NCBI GenBank assembly: GCA_951213105.1
Contig: OX578139.1
Coordinates: 68,635,254 to 68,699,253 of the forward strand
DNA from: Amaurobius ferox
Lineage: Eukaryota > Arthropoda > Arachnida > Araneae > Amaurobiidae
Direction of reading: 5' to 3'
DNA length: 64,000 nucleotides
Under the pieces are notes generated by a model. It saw only the letters and a program-made list of their open reading frames with translations. It ran no database searches and had not been told where the DNA came from. Of the stretch, positions 23,719 to 37,037 are shown piece by piece; positions within the stretch are counted from its first letter, which is position 1, and each line of letters starts with the position of its first letter. A program made the position numbers and the translations under genes.

Positions 23719-24495
23719 AAAAAAAAATCTGATGTAGGCAACACATGACTTTCCTTATATAATTGAATGAATTTACTACTTTTACAGTAATAAAAATAGG
23801 TTTTTCTTATAGTAGATACTTATATTCTTTCCAAGACATTGAATTTTCGACAATTAGTCGTCATTTTCATTGATTTAGCGTCATTTTTTTATCCATTTGA
23901 CGAGATTTTCAATAATTTGGCAACATTTCAAAAAATTCCCAAGTTGGTGGCATTCCGCCAAATTCGTCGCCAAAATCTCGACAAGCGTTATAGGCGGAGA
24001 AATAAGTTATTCTTCTAGCAGATAAATGACTATTGGCATTCAAATACAAAAGTATTGTTCAGAGTATCTTTTCTCATGAGTGGAATGAGCTAGATCCACG
24101 AGAATGATGTCCCCAAATTTATCGCATGATATTACATATAAAAAATGAACATGTTTCTCAATAGGAAATATTTTTTTTATTTTATATAACTTTTTGACAA
24201 TTTTTTTTAAAAATGTGCAATATCTCGAGAACGATTCATGTTAGCGTTCTAAAGTTTATGTCAATCGTTTTCTAAGGAAAAATTACATAAAACATGCCTA
24301 TTTGCGTAACTTCATTAAAGGTTTTGATTTTTTGATGATTTTTTCAAATTTTCCCTCGAAAATTTAGGGGAGTTCTGAACATTCGATTGTGTTTTAAAAC
24401 AATAGGCTTCCAGTATTCACGGATTGTGATTTTTGTATCAAATTTCATTCGAATCGCTCCATTTGTTCGTGAGATATCGTCTCCACAGACTCACT

Positions 24496-24529
<34 letters not shown>

Positions 24530-24692
24530 GACAGACACACACACACTCACACACACACACAGAGACATCACCTCAAAAATGTTTAATTCGTGCTCAGGGA
24601 TGCTTGAAACGTGCTCTCCCGTCGAAAACTCGAAGTCGAATTTTCGACCCTGTCACAATACTTTCCTTATACATTATGTATATAAGGAAAGT
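23719..24692 (+). mobile_element. F2 element, full length
   Basis: The 5' hairpin has TAGGCA in the loop. The TTGGTGGCATTCCGCCAA cluster is at about 23940. The CA tract (24497-24562) is longer than in other copies. A complete terminal palindrome ends at 24692. Confidence 0.9.
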
Positions 24693-24822
24693 AATACAAG
24701 TAGTACAGCGACATTAGGGGAGAATTATAAAAATCATTAAAACGCAACAAAGCGAGATGGATGAGCAAAACCGAGTATAATGTTAAAATTGCAATAATGT
24801 CATTGAAATCAAAATATAATAT

Positions 24823-25823
24823 AACAAGAAAGATCAATGAAACATAAAACATTCATTATGAGACACTTTTCAACTGAAATGCAATATTATTTAAACATCT
24901 ATGAAATGCGATACAGTTTGAAGGGATATTTTCTTAATTATCACAGTCGTACAATAATTTATTTCACTTGGAAAATTGAAACCATGGAGGCAAAAGTACG
25001 TTCTAACTCCATGCTTAAAACTTCATCGAAAAAGGCAATGCTATAAAATCGTCTGCTTCTTTATGAAAATCAGTGAATATATTTCAGTCATGTCGCCTAT
25101 ATTCCAGACTCCATAGTTAAATAATTTTGGGTCAAAAAAATTCAGCAATTCTTATACAACTCATCTCACAGCTTGATGTGTTTATATTCTGCATACGTTA
25201 AAATTAGGCTTCGTTGTAGAAATAATCAAAGCTTGATGAACATTTAAACTCAAAAATTGTAATTGTGTTTTCGCAAGATATAGATGCACAGAAAATAGAC
25301 ATAAATGAAACGGTTTTAGGATAGATGCAACAATAAATATTAATTTAAAAGAACTTTAAAAATCACTCTTTTGATATTGGGAAAAAATATGGATGATATA
25401 TTTTATTTTGAGGTGGGTCACGTGATCTCTTCATATAATATGGGTGTAATTATTATTTTAATTTTTATTTAAAAAACTACCGAACATATTTTGTTCAATT
25501 TTTTTAATATATTTTATGGGATAATTTGAATATTTCCTAAAATTTTCGAAGCGATTAGTGAATTTTAATTTCGCTTAAAAAATGTTTGAAAAATTAGGTC
25601 CCATAGGGTTCAATGTATTTCACTTTTTCAACCTGTGTTCTATCTAAAACTAATTGGGTGATATTAATCATTTGCATTCCCCTATGTTCCACAAACCGTC
25701 TGAACAGCATACTAAAATTTAATTTTGATAAAGTCATTTTTACGGCAGTTTTCGCGCGAACGGACAGACAGACAAAATGACCAAAGTCATAAACACTTTT
25801 CAACTGTGTTGAAAACTGTTAAA
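24823..25823 (+). mobile_element. F3 element, shorter and diverged
   Basis: It begins AACAAGAAAGATCAATGAAA, keeps GACACTTTTCAACT near the 5' end, one GTCACGTGATC, the GGACAGACAGACAAAA tract and terminal AACTGTGTTGAAAACTGTT. It lacks the CRE/TATA segment. It resembles the 8813 copy. Confidence 0.85.
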
Positions 25824-26607
25824 ACATAAATATCTCGACCGGGTTTAAAGGCAAAAAACAGCCTTCTTCATCAGTACACAAAAGAAACGCAACCTTCATT
25901 AGTCAGGGAAATATGGGCTACTCATACAATAACAGGATATGTGGCAAAAGTAGGGCAAGATTATTGCCATCGGATATAAAACAGAAAAAAATTGGATAAA
26001 TGAAACCAAGGAGGAAGGAATTAGAGATGAGACATAGTAAATGAGCGGTAATATATCATAGAGGAAACTTATGTTTTGCCTCAAAAGTAGGTTGATACTA
26101 TTAAATTTTAATTCTTTGCTGATTTTAACGAAGTTATTTTAATTTTATTCTTTAGCAGTAGTTTGAGCTGCACGTAATAACAAAGTTGTAGAATATTTTC
26201 ATTAATAAGCAGGCATGGGCAATAAAACTGTTACATAAGGCATTTATTTGACACAATAGAGTTATTAGCGGATTGTGGGCATGTTCAGAAATGATAAAAT
26301 AAGCAACACTTACATGCACATGAATCTTATGCACAGACTGTTCAGAATGCCCTCAGATAACAACAATGTCTATTTTAGGTCAAGAAAAATATTTTCGCAT
26401 ACTTTAACAAGTATTGCAGGTATCAACATGTTTCTGCCCTTGACAACACAACTATTTAACAGCAATTGATTGCCTCTCATATATGCGTTTCTTCATTCCT
26501 GGTGTCAATTCTTACTAATAATACAATGTTCAACTAATTATGCAGCACTTACTAATTATACATCACTTACTAATTATACAATTATACAACTTTGTAATTT
26601 GCTTTTT
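25824..26607. other. No gene seen
   Basis: Short frames on both strands only. It includes three close copies of ACTAATTATAC-type sequence at 26530-26590. Confidence 0.45.
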
Positions 26608-27293
26608 ACTTTCCCTACAATACATGGTAATGTATAGGGAAAACATTGGAATCGTGTCGAAAATTGCAACTCGAGTTTTCGATGGATCTATACGTTTTGA
26701 AACCTCCATAACACGAAAAATTTCTTTTTATAGTGACGTATGTTTGTATGTATATGTGTGTGTATGTATGTGTGTCTTTCTGGGCAAAGTATGCATCCAC
26801 TCTAACTCAAAGACTAATTGACGAAATTTCGCAAAATTTGGTAGATAAGTTACCTGTTGGTTACTATAGTGCTGATAAACTTTTGGTACAATTCGAGATA
26901 AAAGAGAATGCATCTTTTTGCGGAATGACCTGTAAAAATCATCAACGTCTAAAATAAAGAACTACGTATAATTAAAAGTATCACAATTAAATGCTTATTT
27001 TAGACATACTTTGTGACGATGAAAGGAATAAGATCAATCCCATTACTCTAGTCCTAGCCGTTTTCGAGATACTTTTTTTTGCAGTTTTGCAGGTTTGCAA
27101 CGCCGCTTTTGAAACTACGTCCTGTCATCAAATGAGAACTAAAATTGAATTGAAAGTGCAAATTCAGTGTAATTTTAAATAACGATGCGTGCTATTTCAG
27201 GCAATTAAACTCAATTTAATAAATTAAAAAATAAAAAGGAAATGAATTTGATTTTGTATGGAAGGTCATGTGCTGTCTACATCCAAATTTTTT
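26608..27293 (-). mobile_element. F1 element, full length, one body unit
   Basis: The reversed palindromic terminus begins ACTTTCCCTACAATACATGG. The TATGTATGTGTGTG tract is at about 26735-26780. One body unit and the reversed 5' hairpin CATGTGCTGTCTACATCC follow, ending at 27293. Confidence 0.88.
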
Positions 27294-30224
27294 GTTTGTA
27301 TTGCTTTGTTTCCGAGTTACTATCTTAACTTTCTTAATTCTCCGCTAAGGGCGCTGTAATTTATTTTCTTCGATCCGAAATGGTTACTTTTCTATGGTAT
27401 AGATAGACCTAACACGTACATTCATGGACTTTTCCTTTCAAAGATCTTTGGTAGTTAAGGGCATTCCTAGGAACACAGTATATTATTTATTTTAGTTTAG
27501 CTCTGGAATAAATGCTTACGAAACACCCATGTTACGAACAAATACTAGTTAGATTTTCCTAAAAATCTTCAAGAATTGAATGAAAAAAGGCTATACATAT
27601 TTATATACGAGGGAAAAAGAGATAAATACAATTTTGTAATCGAGCAGAAGAAAACTTCATTATCTTTATTGAATGAAGGCTCAGAAAGATAACAAAAACT
27701 AAACTTCGTTTTAACTCTACTTACAGTTTTGTTAAATTTAATAATGTTTCCCGTATGAACTAATAATACTTTTTACTTCATTATTAAACCCCTATGGGAA
27801 AAGTAGGCAACGCAATTCAACCTCATTCAGCTTGTTAGAACATTGGAAGCGAACGTGATCAGTACCAAGTAGTCTGGGCTCAATTGTAACTTTGTCACTA
27901 GTAATCGAAAAGGAATAATGTTATTGGCTTGAAAGAAAATTTTAATTGTGGCAAAAAATTTGGCCTAAAATAAAATTGCCTTGAAATATCTATTTATCAG
28001 GATTTACAATAGATTGAGCTTAGATCATGACTGATATATAGTCAGCATCGAATCTCGGAGGGCGGGGAGAGGGATTCACTAAGGATTTTAACTTCCGGTT
28101 CTGGAGAATACACTTCCAACTCTTCCTAAAATTTAGTCTGTACGAAAAAAAGTATGGAAAATGAAATAAAAACGCTCAATAGTTGCACCAAAAATAGTAT
28201 TCGATGGTGTCATGCAACGTAAAAAATTCCGTCCTATTTTTTCACTAAAAGAGAAAAGTTAGGAAAAGTATGTTTAAAAAAACACAATGCTTTCCTATCC
28301 AAGAAACCTATTAATAAAATATTTCTCAAAGGCCAAAATACGTATATACAACTATAAGGAACTTATTTGGTATAGTAAGGTCCCCGTGGTAAAAAGTTCA
28401 CTCCCTGATCAATAGATCTAAAGGAGCCAGCTTTTTATTGCAGTGCAGATAAAGCTACCATGGAATTGACGTTCACGTTGCTTGACGTTATGGAAAATAA
28501 ATATATGACATTTTTCTTTTAAATGTAGCAAAAACATTTTGAAAAGTAAATTCATATTTATAACATAGACTGCCAACAAATAATCGAACGCCAAGTAACA
28601 TTTTTACATTAAAATCAAAGGCAGCGTCAGTAGCATCAATAGGTACGGAATGAATTCAAAGAGATAAATGCTGTAGTGTCGGAATTTTAATCATTATCAA
28701 TTTTGAGAAATTTAAATTTATTTTTATATTCCGCAAAAATATAATATATTCTTAATATAATATATTCTTATTTAAGTGTTTTCTGTGTGCGAAAGAAACT
28801 GCACGATTCCAACTCTCATTTCTTGGCTTTACTTCCTCTTTTGAGTGAGACCGTTAATTCATGTAGATGTATCAGTTTTTGCTTGGTTTATTTGCCGTGG
28901 TGGGGAGGCAAAGTTTTCGGAACTTTTGGGGCTCTTGATGTGAGCCGTCCCGCTTGCAGTTGGAAAAGGGGTAGGTGTTGTCGCCTTTTATAATGGTAAA
29001 TTTGAAAGGCAGGATTTTGTGCTGATGTCACAATGGTACTGGATTTTAAGCGAGAGGCACTATCTTTCGAAGCAAATGGAATAAAGGAGAAGAATTCGGA
29101 CCAACGGGCTGTCCTATAAAAAATTGTAAAAATGCATAAATTCAGGGGAAATAAATAATTTGGGACTACCCTCTGCCAACAACATCATGAGGACAGAAAT
29201 AATCACCTAATACGAGAACTATTGTAAGTAAAGTTTATATTTTTCTGTGAAACAATTGATAAAAGAACTTGGCCATGATGCCCTACACTGATACCAGCCA
29301 GACCAGAAAATGAAGTACTCCAGAACCTACTTAAGATGTTGGTTCAATAATTTGTGAAATGAGAACTGAAAATAGTTCTGAATATTTAAAATAGGAGTCT
29401 AAAGTTTTTAAAATAATGACTTAACCCTCAGTGTGTTTTCAATTAAAGATTTCATCTATTTTTGATAAGAATTTAAAGCATAACAATTTAGGAATGTTTA
29501 ACTATTTAAAACATGATATAGTTATAAGTAAAGCTCAAAAATATAAAAAGAAGTGTTATGAAACTTATTAGAATTTAAGTAATCTTTGATATGTTATGTT
29601 TATACAGATTAAGAAGTGTTACCAACAGTATATGTTTGTTGAAAAAATGTTTCGAAAGAAAATACGATATGTAATTCGTATAATATCTTGAATTAAAAGA
29701 ATTTAATTCCATTTTTTGAGTAATTTTTAAATACATTGTGTATATGTCTCCCTTCTTGTCATGTTTTTAATTTCCAGCCATTGAAGGGTCTTTGCGCACC
29801 TAATCAGGGAAGAAGAATCACTTAGTACAAAGTGTTTTTACTCAATATTTGATAATTTATGTATTGCAATTACTACCACTAGATCACGAGTCGGCCGCCT
29901 TTTCGGAGTGCTACAATTTCGTGATTATTGCAAATGATTTGAATTTTGCAAGTTCTACATGTAGATATATCAATGCACGTTTCACAAGTGGTACTGTTTC
30001 CAGTTTTATATTTTGATACCGTCATCACTTTTACAATACGAGGTTGACTATAAAGTTCGTTACGTAGCTTCTTCATTCCATAATATTTCCAGATTTAATA
30101 TTCATACATATATTTATATTATTATACAGGGTGTTTAAGAAAATGAATATTTGATAAAAAAAATATTAAATAAATCTTACGTATAGTTTTCAACATTTTA
30201 CAATTTCACTTAAGATGTATTATA
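27294..30224. other. Longest stretch without a recognised element or gene
   Basis: Nearly 3 kb of mixed-composition AT-rich DNA. The 68-codon frame at 28787 sits in a slightly GC-richer patch but has no recognisable domain. ATACAGGGTGTTTAAGAAAA at about 30125 resembles the end of some arthropod DNA elements but has no partner here. Unexpressed old repeats or intron sequence are both possible. Confidence 0.45.
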
Positions 30225-31663
30225 CACTACGTGCCAGTGAAAATGAGACACCAGGAAGGAGTGGACAGAAAAATATGTAAATTACAGGGTAGATGCAGTT
30301 CACCGAATTATGCAAATGATGCGAAATGTGCAGCTGTCCCGACCACGTTGAGTGAGATATAACGGAAGGAACCTGTAGAATCGGCAATAATCGGGCCGCT
30401 CTGTCTGCCAGGGAAATCCTTTTTCAATTTATTTGTCTCAGGGGAAACGTGTAGTAGCAGAGAATGCCAGACCAAAGCCAACCGAGGCAGTTCCAACAGA
30501 CAGACGATTTCATGACGGGTATGTTGATCAGACACAGAAGGGCAGATTAGTCCCTACGTCAAATCTCAGCGGACAGCCTCCTACACGCATCTACGGTGAA
30601 CCGGCTGCAGCGAATATGGTTGGGACAAGGAACTCTGACACGTTTGAGGGGTGCCGGTACATCCAGAGCGACGTAAACACGCGTGGACCGACGCGTCCCC
30701 CCGCGAGCTTTGGCGGGCCCCGCAGGTCACTTCCATCGCCCTTCTGCAGCATGTGCAGGATCCTTTGAAGCTCCCATATCGACCAAGACCATTATTCGCC
30801 AAATGGTCGTCGGCGACCTACTCTCATGGCGCCCTTTAAGAAGCCTGCCATGGACCCAACAGCACAGACGATCTCCGTCTGCAATACAGACGATCTCCGT
30901 TTGTAGACGATCTCCATTTGTTTTGTCGGAATGGAGCCAAGTGGACGACGGAATAGTACAAGGTCGTGTTCTCAGACGAGTCACCCTTCTGTTTTAGCAA
31001 TGACAGTCGCCGTGTATGAGTCTGGCGCCGATATGGTGACAGGTTCAGTCCGGCTGCATCTGTGGAACGCCACACCACGCGGCAACGCGGCATCATGGTT
31101 TGGGGCGCCATCGCCTGCGATAGCAGGTCACCTCTGGTCCATATTCAGAGGGCTATGACGGCCCAACGATTCGTGAATAACATGATGCAGCCGGTGACTG
31201 TACCTTCAGGGTGTGCCCAATGCTATTTACCAGCAGGATAACGCTAGACCACACACGGCACGTATCATCCAACATGCCCTGCAAGGTACCCAGGTACTTC
31301 CCTGGTCACCAGTCTCCCCTGATCTCTCACCAATCGAACACGACTGTTACGTGATTGGACATCGCTTACGTACGCTACCACCGCCGCGTTTAGAAGACGA
31401 TCTCTGGCAATGGTTCAGTAGGAATGGGCAGCCATTCCTCATAACACCATCCGCACGCTCATTGGCTATGTACCTAGAAGTGTTGCTGCCCTTATCACCG
31501 CCTGCGGTAGTCCTTCACCTACTGATCAGACGGTGTTATCGCTCAGTATATAAGTGTATCATGTTGAAATAAACATCAATAATTGCTGTCTCTCTCTGTT
31601 TGTCGATTTTCACCACTTTCTGGCCACTCCGTATTGGTGTCTCATTTTCACTGTCTGATAGTG
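30225..31663 (+). mobile_element. Tc1-like DNA transposon, complete TIRs
   Basis: Inverted termini start CACTACGTGCCAGTGAAAAT on the left and, read from the right, CACTATCAGACAGTGAAAAT. They stay similar for about 45 bp (through GGAGTGG and CAGAAA). TA flanks both ends, as expected for Tc1/mariner. Total length is 1439 bp. The internal gene is broken, so the copy is inactive. Its right end abuts the F4 block starting at about 31672. Confidence 0.88.
30430..31500 (+). pseudogene. Tc1 transposase, frameshifted
   Basis: DDE transposase remnants lie in several frames: VFSDES (first Asp, 30966-30983), QQDNARPHTAR (second Asp, 31231 onward) and SPDLSPIEHD (Glu, near 31315-31344). By my count 32 residues separate the second Asp from the Glu, two fewer than the usual DD34E. 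Just upstream (30866-30920) the motif AGACGATCTCC occurs three times in short succession, a local expansion that disrupts the frame. The N-terminal helix-turn-helix part is only weakly recognisable. Confidence 0.8.
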
Positions 31664-31671
31664 TATAGATA

Positions 31672-33180
31672 TAACAATTCCAAAGTGACCGTCTGTCTGT
31701 CTTCAACCCATTTTTAGGCACTTCCCTTACGGAAATTGCAAGCCTGTATCCATACAGACAGAGACTTGCAATTTGGTACAAGGGTGATCCATTTGATACC
31801 CTCTCCCCCCCCCCTACAAGAATTGAATGTTTCGAAATTGTTCTGTCGATGGGCTGTTGTACACCAAAACTTTCGAAAGCATAATTAGTGATGAGATAGA
31901 GACTTCACATTTTGTGTATATGTAGATTGTATGAAAAGAAGAAAGTGAGCAATTTCAATTTTCCAATATTTGCTACTTCAGGGATATCGCACACCCAAAT
32001 GTTCAGTTTGCCGAAAACAAAAACGCCTTTTTTAAATCAGAAACACCCGTGATATTTAGTGTATTAGTCATTTCTTCGATAAAATCACCGGGAAGCATCA
32101 TATTTCTCTAAAATAAGCATTGTGTGTGAAGTGTGTGCTTCACACTTAAATGTTTGAAAAGCGAAATTATAAAAACACATACTTTGCGATGAGATAGAGA
32201 CTCTAAATTTCATGTAAAGGTAGTAGGTAGTTTGAACGGAAGAAAGCGTGCAATTTCAGTTTTCCAATATTGTAATTTTAGAGCTGCTGCATACCTAAAT
32301 TTTCGATTTGGCGAAAAAAATGAGAAACATCTCCTTTTAAGTGAGATGGAGATTTGCAATTTAGTCAATTGTTCGATAAAACACTCAGTGCAAATACAAA
32401 TATTTTAAGTTCATTAAAGAGGGTAGTGCTCAATACCAAAACGTTCGAAAGATGAAATGGCCAAAAATCATGCTTCAATGGTGAGGTAGAGATATTAAAT
32501 TTGGTGTAAGAGTCTATAGTTCGAAAAACATATTATAATTGTAGTTTGGAATAATTTGCTAATGAAGGAATACCGCTCACAAAACTGTTCGATTTTCCAA
32601 ATAAATCGCAGATGCTTTCGTTTTAAGTGATATAGAAGCTTACAATTTGGTATGCAGGCCATTAGTTTGATAAAACTTTCATGATAAATCTGATTTTTCA
32701 TAAAAATTTATTTGAATTGGTTCTCCACACCAAAATGTTTGAAATGTGAAATTTTAGTTGTGTCCATTCGAGGGAATGCTGCAGACCAAAACGCTGGAAA
32801 TGTGAAATTTTAGTAAAGCGTATACTTTACGGTGAGGTAGAAACTTAAAAATTGATGTAGATCGTTTGATAGGAATATTTATACAATTACCGTTTTTAAA
32901 TATTTGCTACTTTAGGTGTGCCTTGCACCAAAATTTTCGATTTCCCGAATATATAAAAACACCCTTTTAAGTGAGACTGAGATGTGGAATTAAGTAGAGT
33001 GTTCGATAATTAAGACAGCGATTAAGACAACAACTTGAAAATGAATACAGGTCAACTAATTTGACAAAGCTGGCGAGACGTTCCATAATCCCAATCATTT
33101 ATCAACTTAATATTTAAACTGTCATAGTCGTATAACTGTTTATATAGCTTATTGGGATATATTCAGTGAGACATCATTGA
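31672..33180 (+). repeat. F4 tandem-unit element, block 1
   Basis: It starts CAATTCCAAAGTGACCGTCT and shares GGCACTTCCC and GAGACTTGCAATTTGGTACA with block 2. Diverged units of about 150 bp follow (GATGAGATAGAGACTTCACA, GAAGAAAGTG, CCAATATTTGCTACTT). A run of C at about 31805-31815 sits at the place where block 2 has a run of G. It ends near ATTTTCAATTAGTATTCATC. The Tc1 element at 30225 lies immediately upstream and the usual palindromic end is absent. Confidence 0.75.
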
Positions 33181-33769
33181 TTTTCAATTAGTATTCATCT
33201 AGTTTCACAACTAAAGAAACTACTTGTAAATTTAAAACAATACTACGTATTCAACAACCTTTAAAAATAAAAAAAAATAGTTCACGTCTGACCATCAACT
33301 TTCATTCAAGATAAAAATACGGATTACATAATGCCGCTTTATTATCCAACAAAAGAAAAGGATGAAACAACTTATTTGTCTTCTTTACAATCCAGCACGT
33401 GATTCGTTTAAAGGAAATCCCCCAAGGGCATTTGAAAATTCCCTAAGACTAAAGTGTCTAGGATTTACCCATTCTTTTCAAAATTGCATTGTCAATCGCA
33501 TCATATAATTCTAAATTCATTCTTTTAAATGATTTTTTTTCAGTATAGCCTTAAAACACTTTTTATTCTGAAAAAGATTTTTATGTAATCAGCACATGAT
33601 ATTCTTTGAAAACTTCCTTTTAACAATACATTTGAGTTTTTCAAATAAATTTATCCATGTCTGTATTTTTTTAACTCAATAAAATTTATTTACTCAATGA
33701 CAAGAGTAATAATTTTTTGCTACTGTAATCCTCCACCTGCTGCCAACCCCAAGACTGCCAACCCCTTTT
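33181..33769. other. No feature seen
   Basis: AT-rich spacer between the two F4 blocks. Confidence 0.5.
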
Positions 33770-35125
33770 TTCCCTACAATGCAGACAATGTATAATGTAT
33801 AGGGGAATGTATAGTGTAAATGTATATGTAAGAAGCACAGTTTTGTGGTAAAAATCAGACCTTCAGATATTGATGAATTTATACGTTCTTGGGGTCCTTG
33901 AATGAGACTCAATAAATTATTTCAATAATATTATATATACTTATTGCCAAGTGTCCGTCTGTCTGTTGCCACGCTTTCTTTAGGCACTTCCCGAATAGAT
34001 AGAGACTTGCAATTTGGTACACGGCTCGGTCGTTCGATAAAAGCCCCTGGAAAAATCGAATTTTTCGAAAACGTTCTATGGGGGGGGGGGGGCACACCAA
34101 AACGTTCGAAAAGAGAAATGTTGGGAAAGCATGCTTTGCGATGAGATAGAGGCATCAAATTTGGTGTATGGGTAAATAATTCGAAAGGAAGAAAGTGTAC
34201 AATTTCAGATTTCCAATATTTTCTATTTAAGGGGGTGCCGCACACTAAAACGTTCGAAAAGTGAAATGATAAGAAAGCATGCTTTGAGATGAGATAGAGG
34301 CTTCAAATTTGGTGTATGGGTAAATCGTTCGAAAAGAAGAAAGTGTGTAATTTCAGATTTCCAATATTTTCTACTTAAGGGGGTGTCGCACACTAAAACG
34401 TTCGGAAAGTGAAATGATAGGAACTCATGCTTTACGATTAGGTAGAGACTTTAAATTTGTTGTATAGGTAAATCGTTCAAAAGGAAGAAAGTGTGCAATT
34501 TCAGATTTCCAATACTTTCTACTTAAGGGAACGCCGCAAACTAAAATGTTCGATTTACAGAATAAATGAGAAAATGCTCCTTTAAAATTTGATAGAGGCT
34601 TGAAATTTGGTATACGGGCTAATCATTTGACGGAAACATTCAAGACGAATATAGTTTTTCAAAAATGTTCGTTTAAGGGGGTGCTCCAGAGTAAAACTTT
34701 CCAAACGTGAATTGATAAAAAAAACCATGCTTCGAAATGAGATAGAGATATCAAATTTGGTGTAAGGGTAGTTAGTTTGAAAGGAAGAAAGTGTGAAATT
34801 TCAGATTTCCAATATTTGCTACTTTAAGGGGTGCGCATACTAATATGTTCGATTTTCCGAATAAATGAGGCACGCTTTCTTTTAAATGTGATAGAGGCTT
34901 GATATTTGGAATATGGGCAAATCATCTGAAAAAAACACAAGACAAACAGAGGAAGAAATGCGCAAATTTATTTTCCCAATATTTTCTTCTTTAGGGGGTT
35001 CTGCACACCAAAATATTCGATTTGTCGAATAAATGTGAAACGCGAATTATTATAAAATTTACATTATTCAGGGATTGCTTAATGCGAGACCGTTAATTTT
35101 CAACGGGTATTCGGCTAGTATGTAT
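33770..35125 (+). repeat. F4 tandem-unit element, block 2, 149-bp period
   Basis: It opens with a degraded palindromic end (CCCTACAATGCAGACAATGT, TATAGGGGAATG), then ATGAATTTATACGTTCTTGG at the position of the conserved F1 box, and GTCCGTCTGTCTG. Units recur with GCATGCTTTGCGATGAGATAG at 34129, 34278 and 34426 and a later one at about 34725, a spacing of about 149 bp. A G run (34079-34092) interrupts the first unit. It ends GGGTATTCGGCTAGTATGTA. Confidence 0.8.
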
Positions 35126-35889
35126 TTAATTGTCTCTAAGTACGAAATCTATCAAACAAATTCAGTAGTTTCAATAGTGTTTGGTAATCGATTAATGTCA
35201 AATGCCTATTAGAATTTACTGTGAACTGATTCAGGTAAGTCTATCAATATTTCAAACCTTATTTTTTGAAATTCAGAAAGCTTTTTAAATACATAACAAA
35301 TGTTAGAAAAACTAGCTAGTTAATCTTTGTAATTTTATTTGAAAGCGAATGCCTTCATTTTTGTAACGCTAACTTACGGCAACTCGAGGTAATACTCGTA
35401 CATGCTTTTAACCTCAAATGAAAAATCTCATAAAAATAAAATGAAATTTCTATTATCAAATGACTTAATGATTTGCACATATGTTTTATTCTAAATCTAA
35501 AATGAATGGATACCATTATTTCGAAGTTATCAGTGAAAATTTTGGATAAAATGAAATACAATCTGTACACATTTTCAAACGAATAAATGAGAGGAGCTTA
35601 TTGATATTTGAGAACTTCAAACTGTATATCAGAAAGCGTTTCAAACAAAATTTCAAAATGGGTGAAAAAATTATCTGAACATAATTGTACTAATGCTTTT
35701 TCATAAAATCAGACATTTTACAAGTTTTATTTTCATTTAGAAGAAAATGGCATATCTTGCAGAACGATAGCATGTAAGCTCTATATTTCAGATTGAATGA
35801 GGGGTCTTCATCGCGTTCTGCTTTTTGACTGGCTCTCTCATGTAGACTTTTAATCCACAACTTAAGTATACCATCATCATCATCACTCA
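35126..35889. other. No gene seen
   Basis: Short minus frames only. An ATCATCATCATCA tract lies just before the LINE remnant at about 35870-35886. Confidence 0.45.
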
Positions 35890-36345
35890 TCGTGCCTAGT
35901 GGCACACAAGATCTTCAACTTGTGTCGCCACCATGGTCGATCCTGTGCCGCAGTCCTTGCTTCTGACAAGTTCGCCCATCTCATCAGATTTCTCTTTTGT
36001 TCTATTAGTTTCCTTCAAGTTAGCTTGAGTCAACCCCGAGATCTTTTGCCTCCGGGCGACCAAGTAAGTACCACAACAGAGATGTTATGCTGTGGAATTT
36101 TTAAGACATCTCCAGTCCATTTCTATCTCAGTTTTTATGTCCATCTCTACTGCTTTATGTCCAGAACTCTTGTAGAATTCGAGTTTGGAATTAGTAATAA
36201 CAAAAGGCCATATTACTCCCAAAAATTTCCTCATACATTTAGTCTGCCAGACATTCAACATTACAATTGCCCTTTGTTAATTTCCATGTTTCGGCTCCAT
36301 ACATTAAAACGCTCTTCACTAAGAAATAATAAAGGTTGATTTTGG
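35890..36345 (-). pseudogene. Non-LTR retrotransposon (LINE) reverse transcriptase C-terminal remnant
   Basis: The minus strand reads FLVKSVLMYGAETWKLTKGN at about 36263-36335, matching the VKSVLLYGxETW motif found C-terminal to the palm in many LINE reverse transcriptases. Further along, out of frame, are segments such as EMDWRCLKN and TMVATQVEDLVCH. There are stops and frame changes and no upstream catalytic motifs, so this is a decayed fragment. The clade cannot be assigned by eye. Confidence 0.55.
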
Positions 36346-37037
36346 TTTTATAAATTAAGGTTAGTAGCTCTCCATATTTTATTTAGTTTTCTGAAACAAT
36401 TCTTTAATTACCTTGGCATACTGGTGAGCAAGAAGGTTGGAACAGATGAAGAAATAAGAATTGCAAAAGCTTGGGAATATATTCACCTCTATTTCTTCTA
36501 TTTGTGCTCATTTCCATTTTTAAACCTCGTGTTTGTGTTTCTGTCCAGAAGCGAATAAGAGATTCGACGTGTCTGTGAAACAGCTTTACGCTGCTTTGTT
36601 TATAAATGTGTGCTTAATTGCTTCGTCTAAGTTTTAATTAAACTTTGCACAATGTACTTTTCTTACTTATTTATAACATGCACCCTTCTTAAGATATTCC
36701 ATATTGTTTTATCTAAAGGAAATTAAATATGTTCACAGTCATCAGATGACAGAATGTTTTGCAAATAATTTTAATCAAAACTAATTAGACATTATTGTTT
36801 AATATCTATCATGAGTCTTTCTCAAGATATTAGAAATTTTCATTTCCTACAGAATATACGATGTCCCTCCAGATAATCATGTGAGTTAGTTAAAATTTAG
36901 TATTCTTATTTAAATCTTAAAAAAACATTTATGCTTTGCTCTTCGCCCCAGTATGTAAAGGCATGCTTGAGCTGTTTTCAGAATAAACAGAGTCAGATAT
37001 TGCGAATCGAGTTTCTACTATGTGCTTAACATTTTTT
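36346..37037. other. No feature seen
   Basis: It may contain further decayed LINE sequence, but no motif survives that I can read. Confidence 0.4.

Noticed and set aside
12318..24692. CRISPR-like array because of regularly recurring blocks
   Set aside because: The recurring blocks are 1-kb dispersed elements with their own termini, not short direct repeats with spacers, and the DNA is eukaryotic.
30100..30224. ATACAGGGTGTTTAAGAAAA as the end of another DNA transposon
   Set aside because: No matching inverted partner or target duplication could be found in the window.
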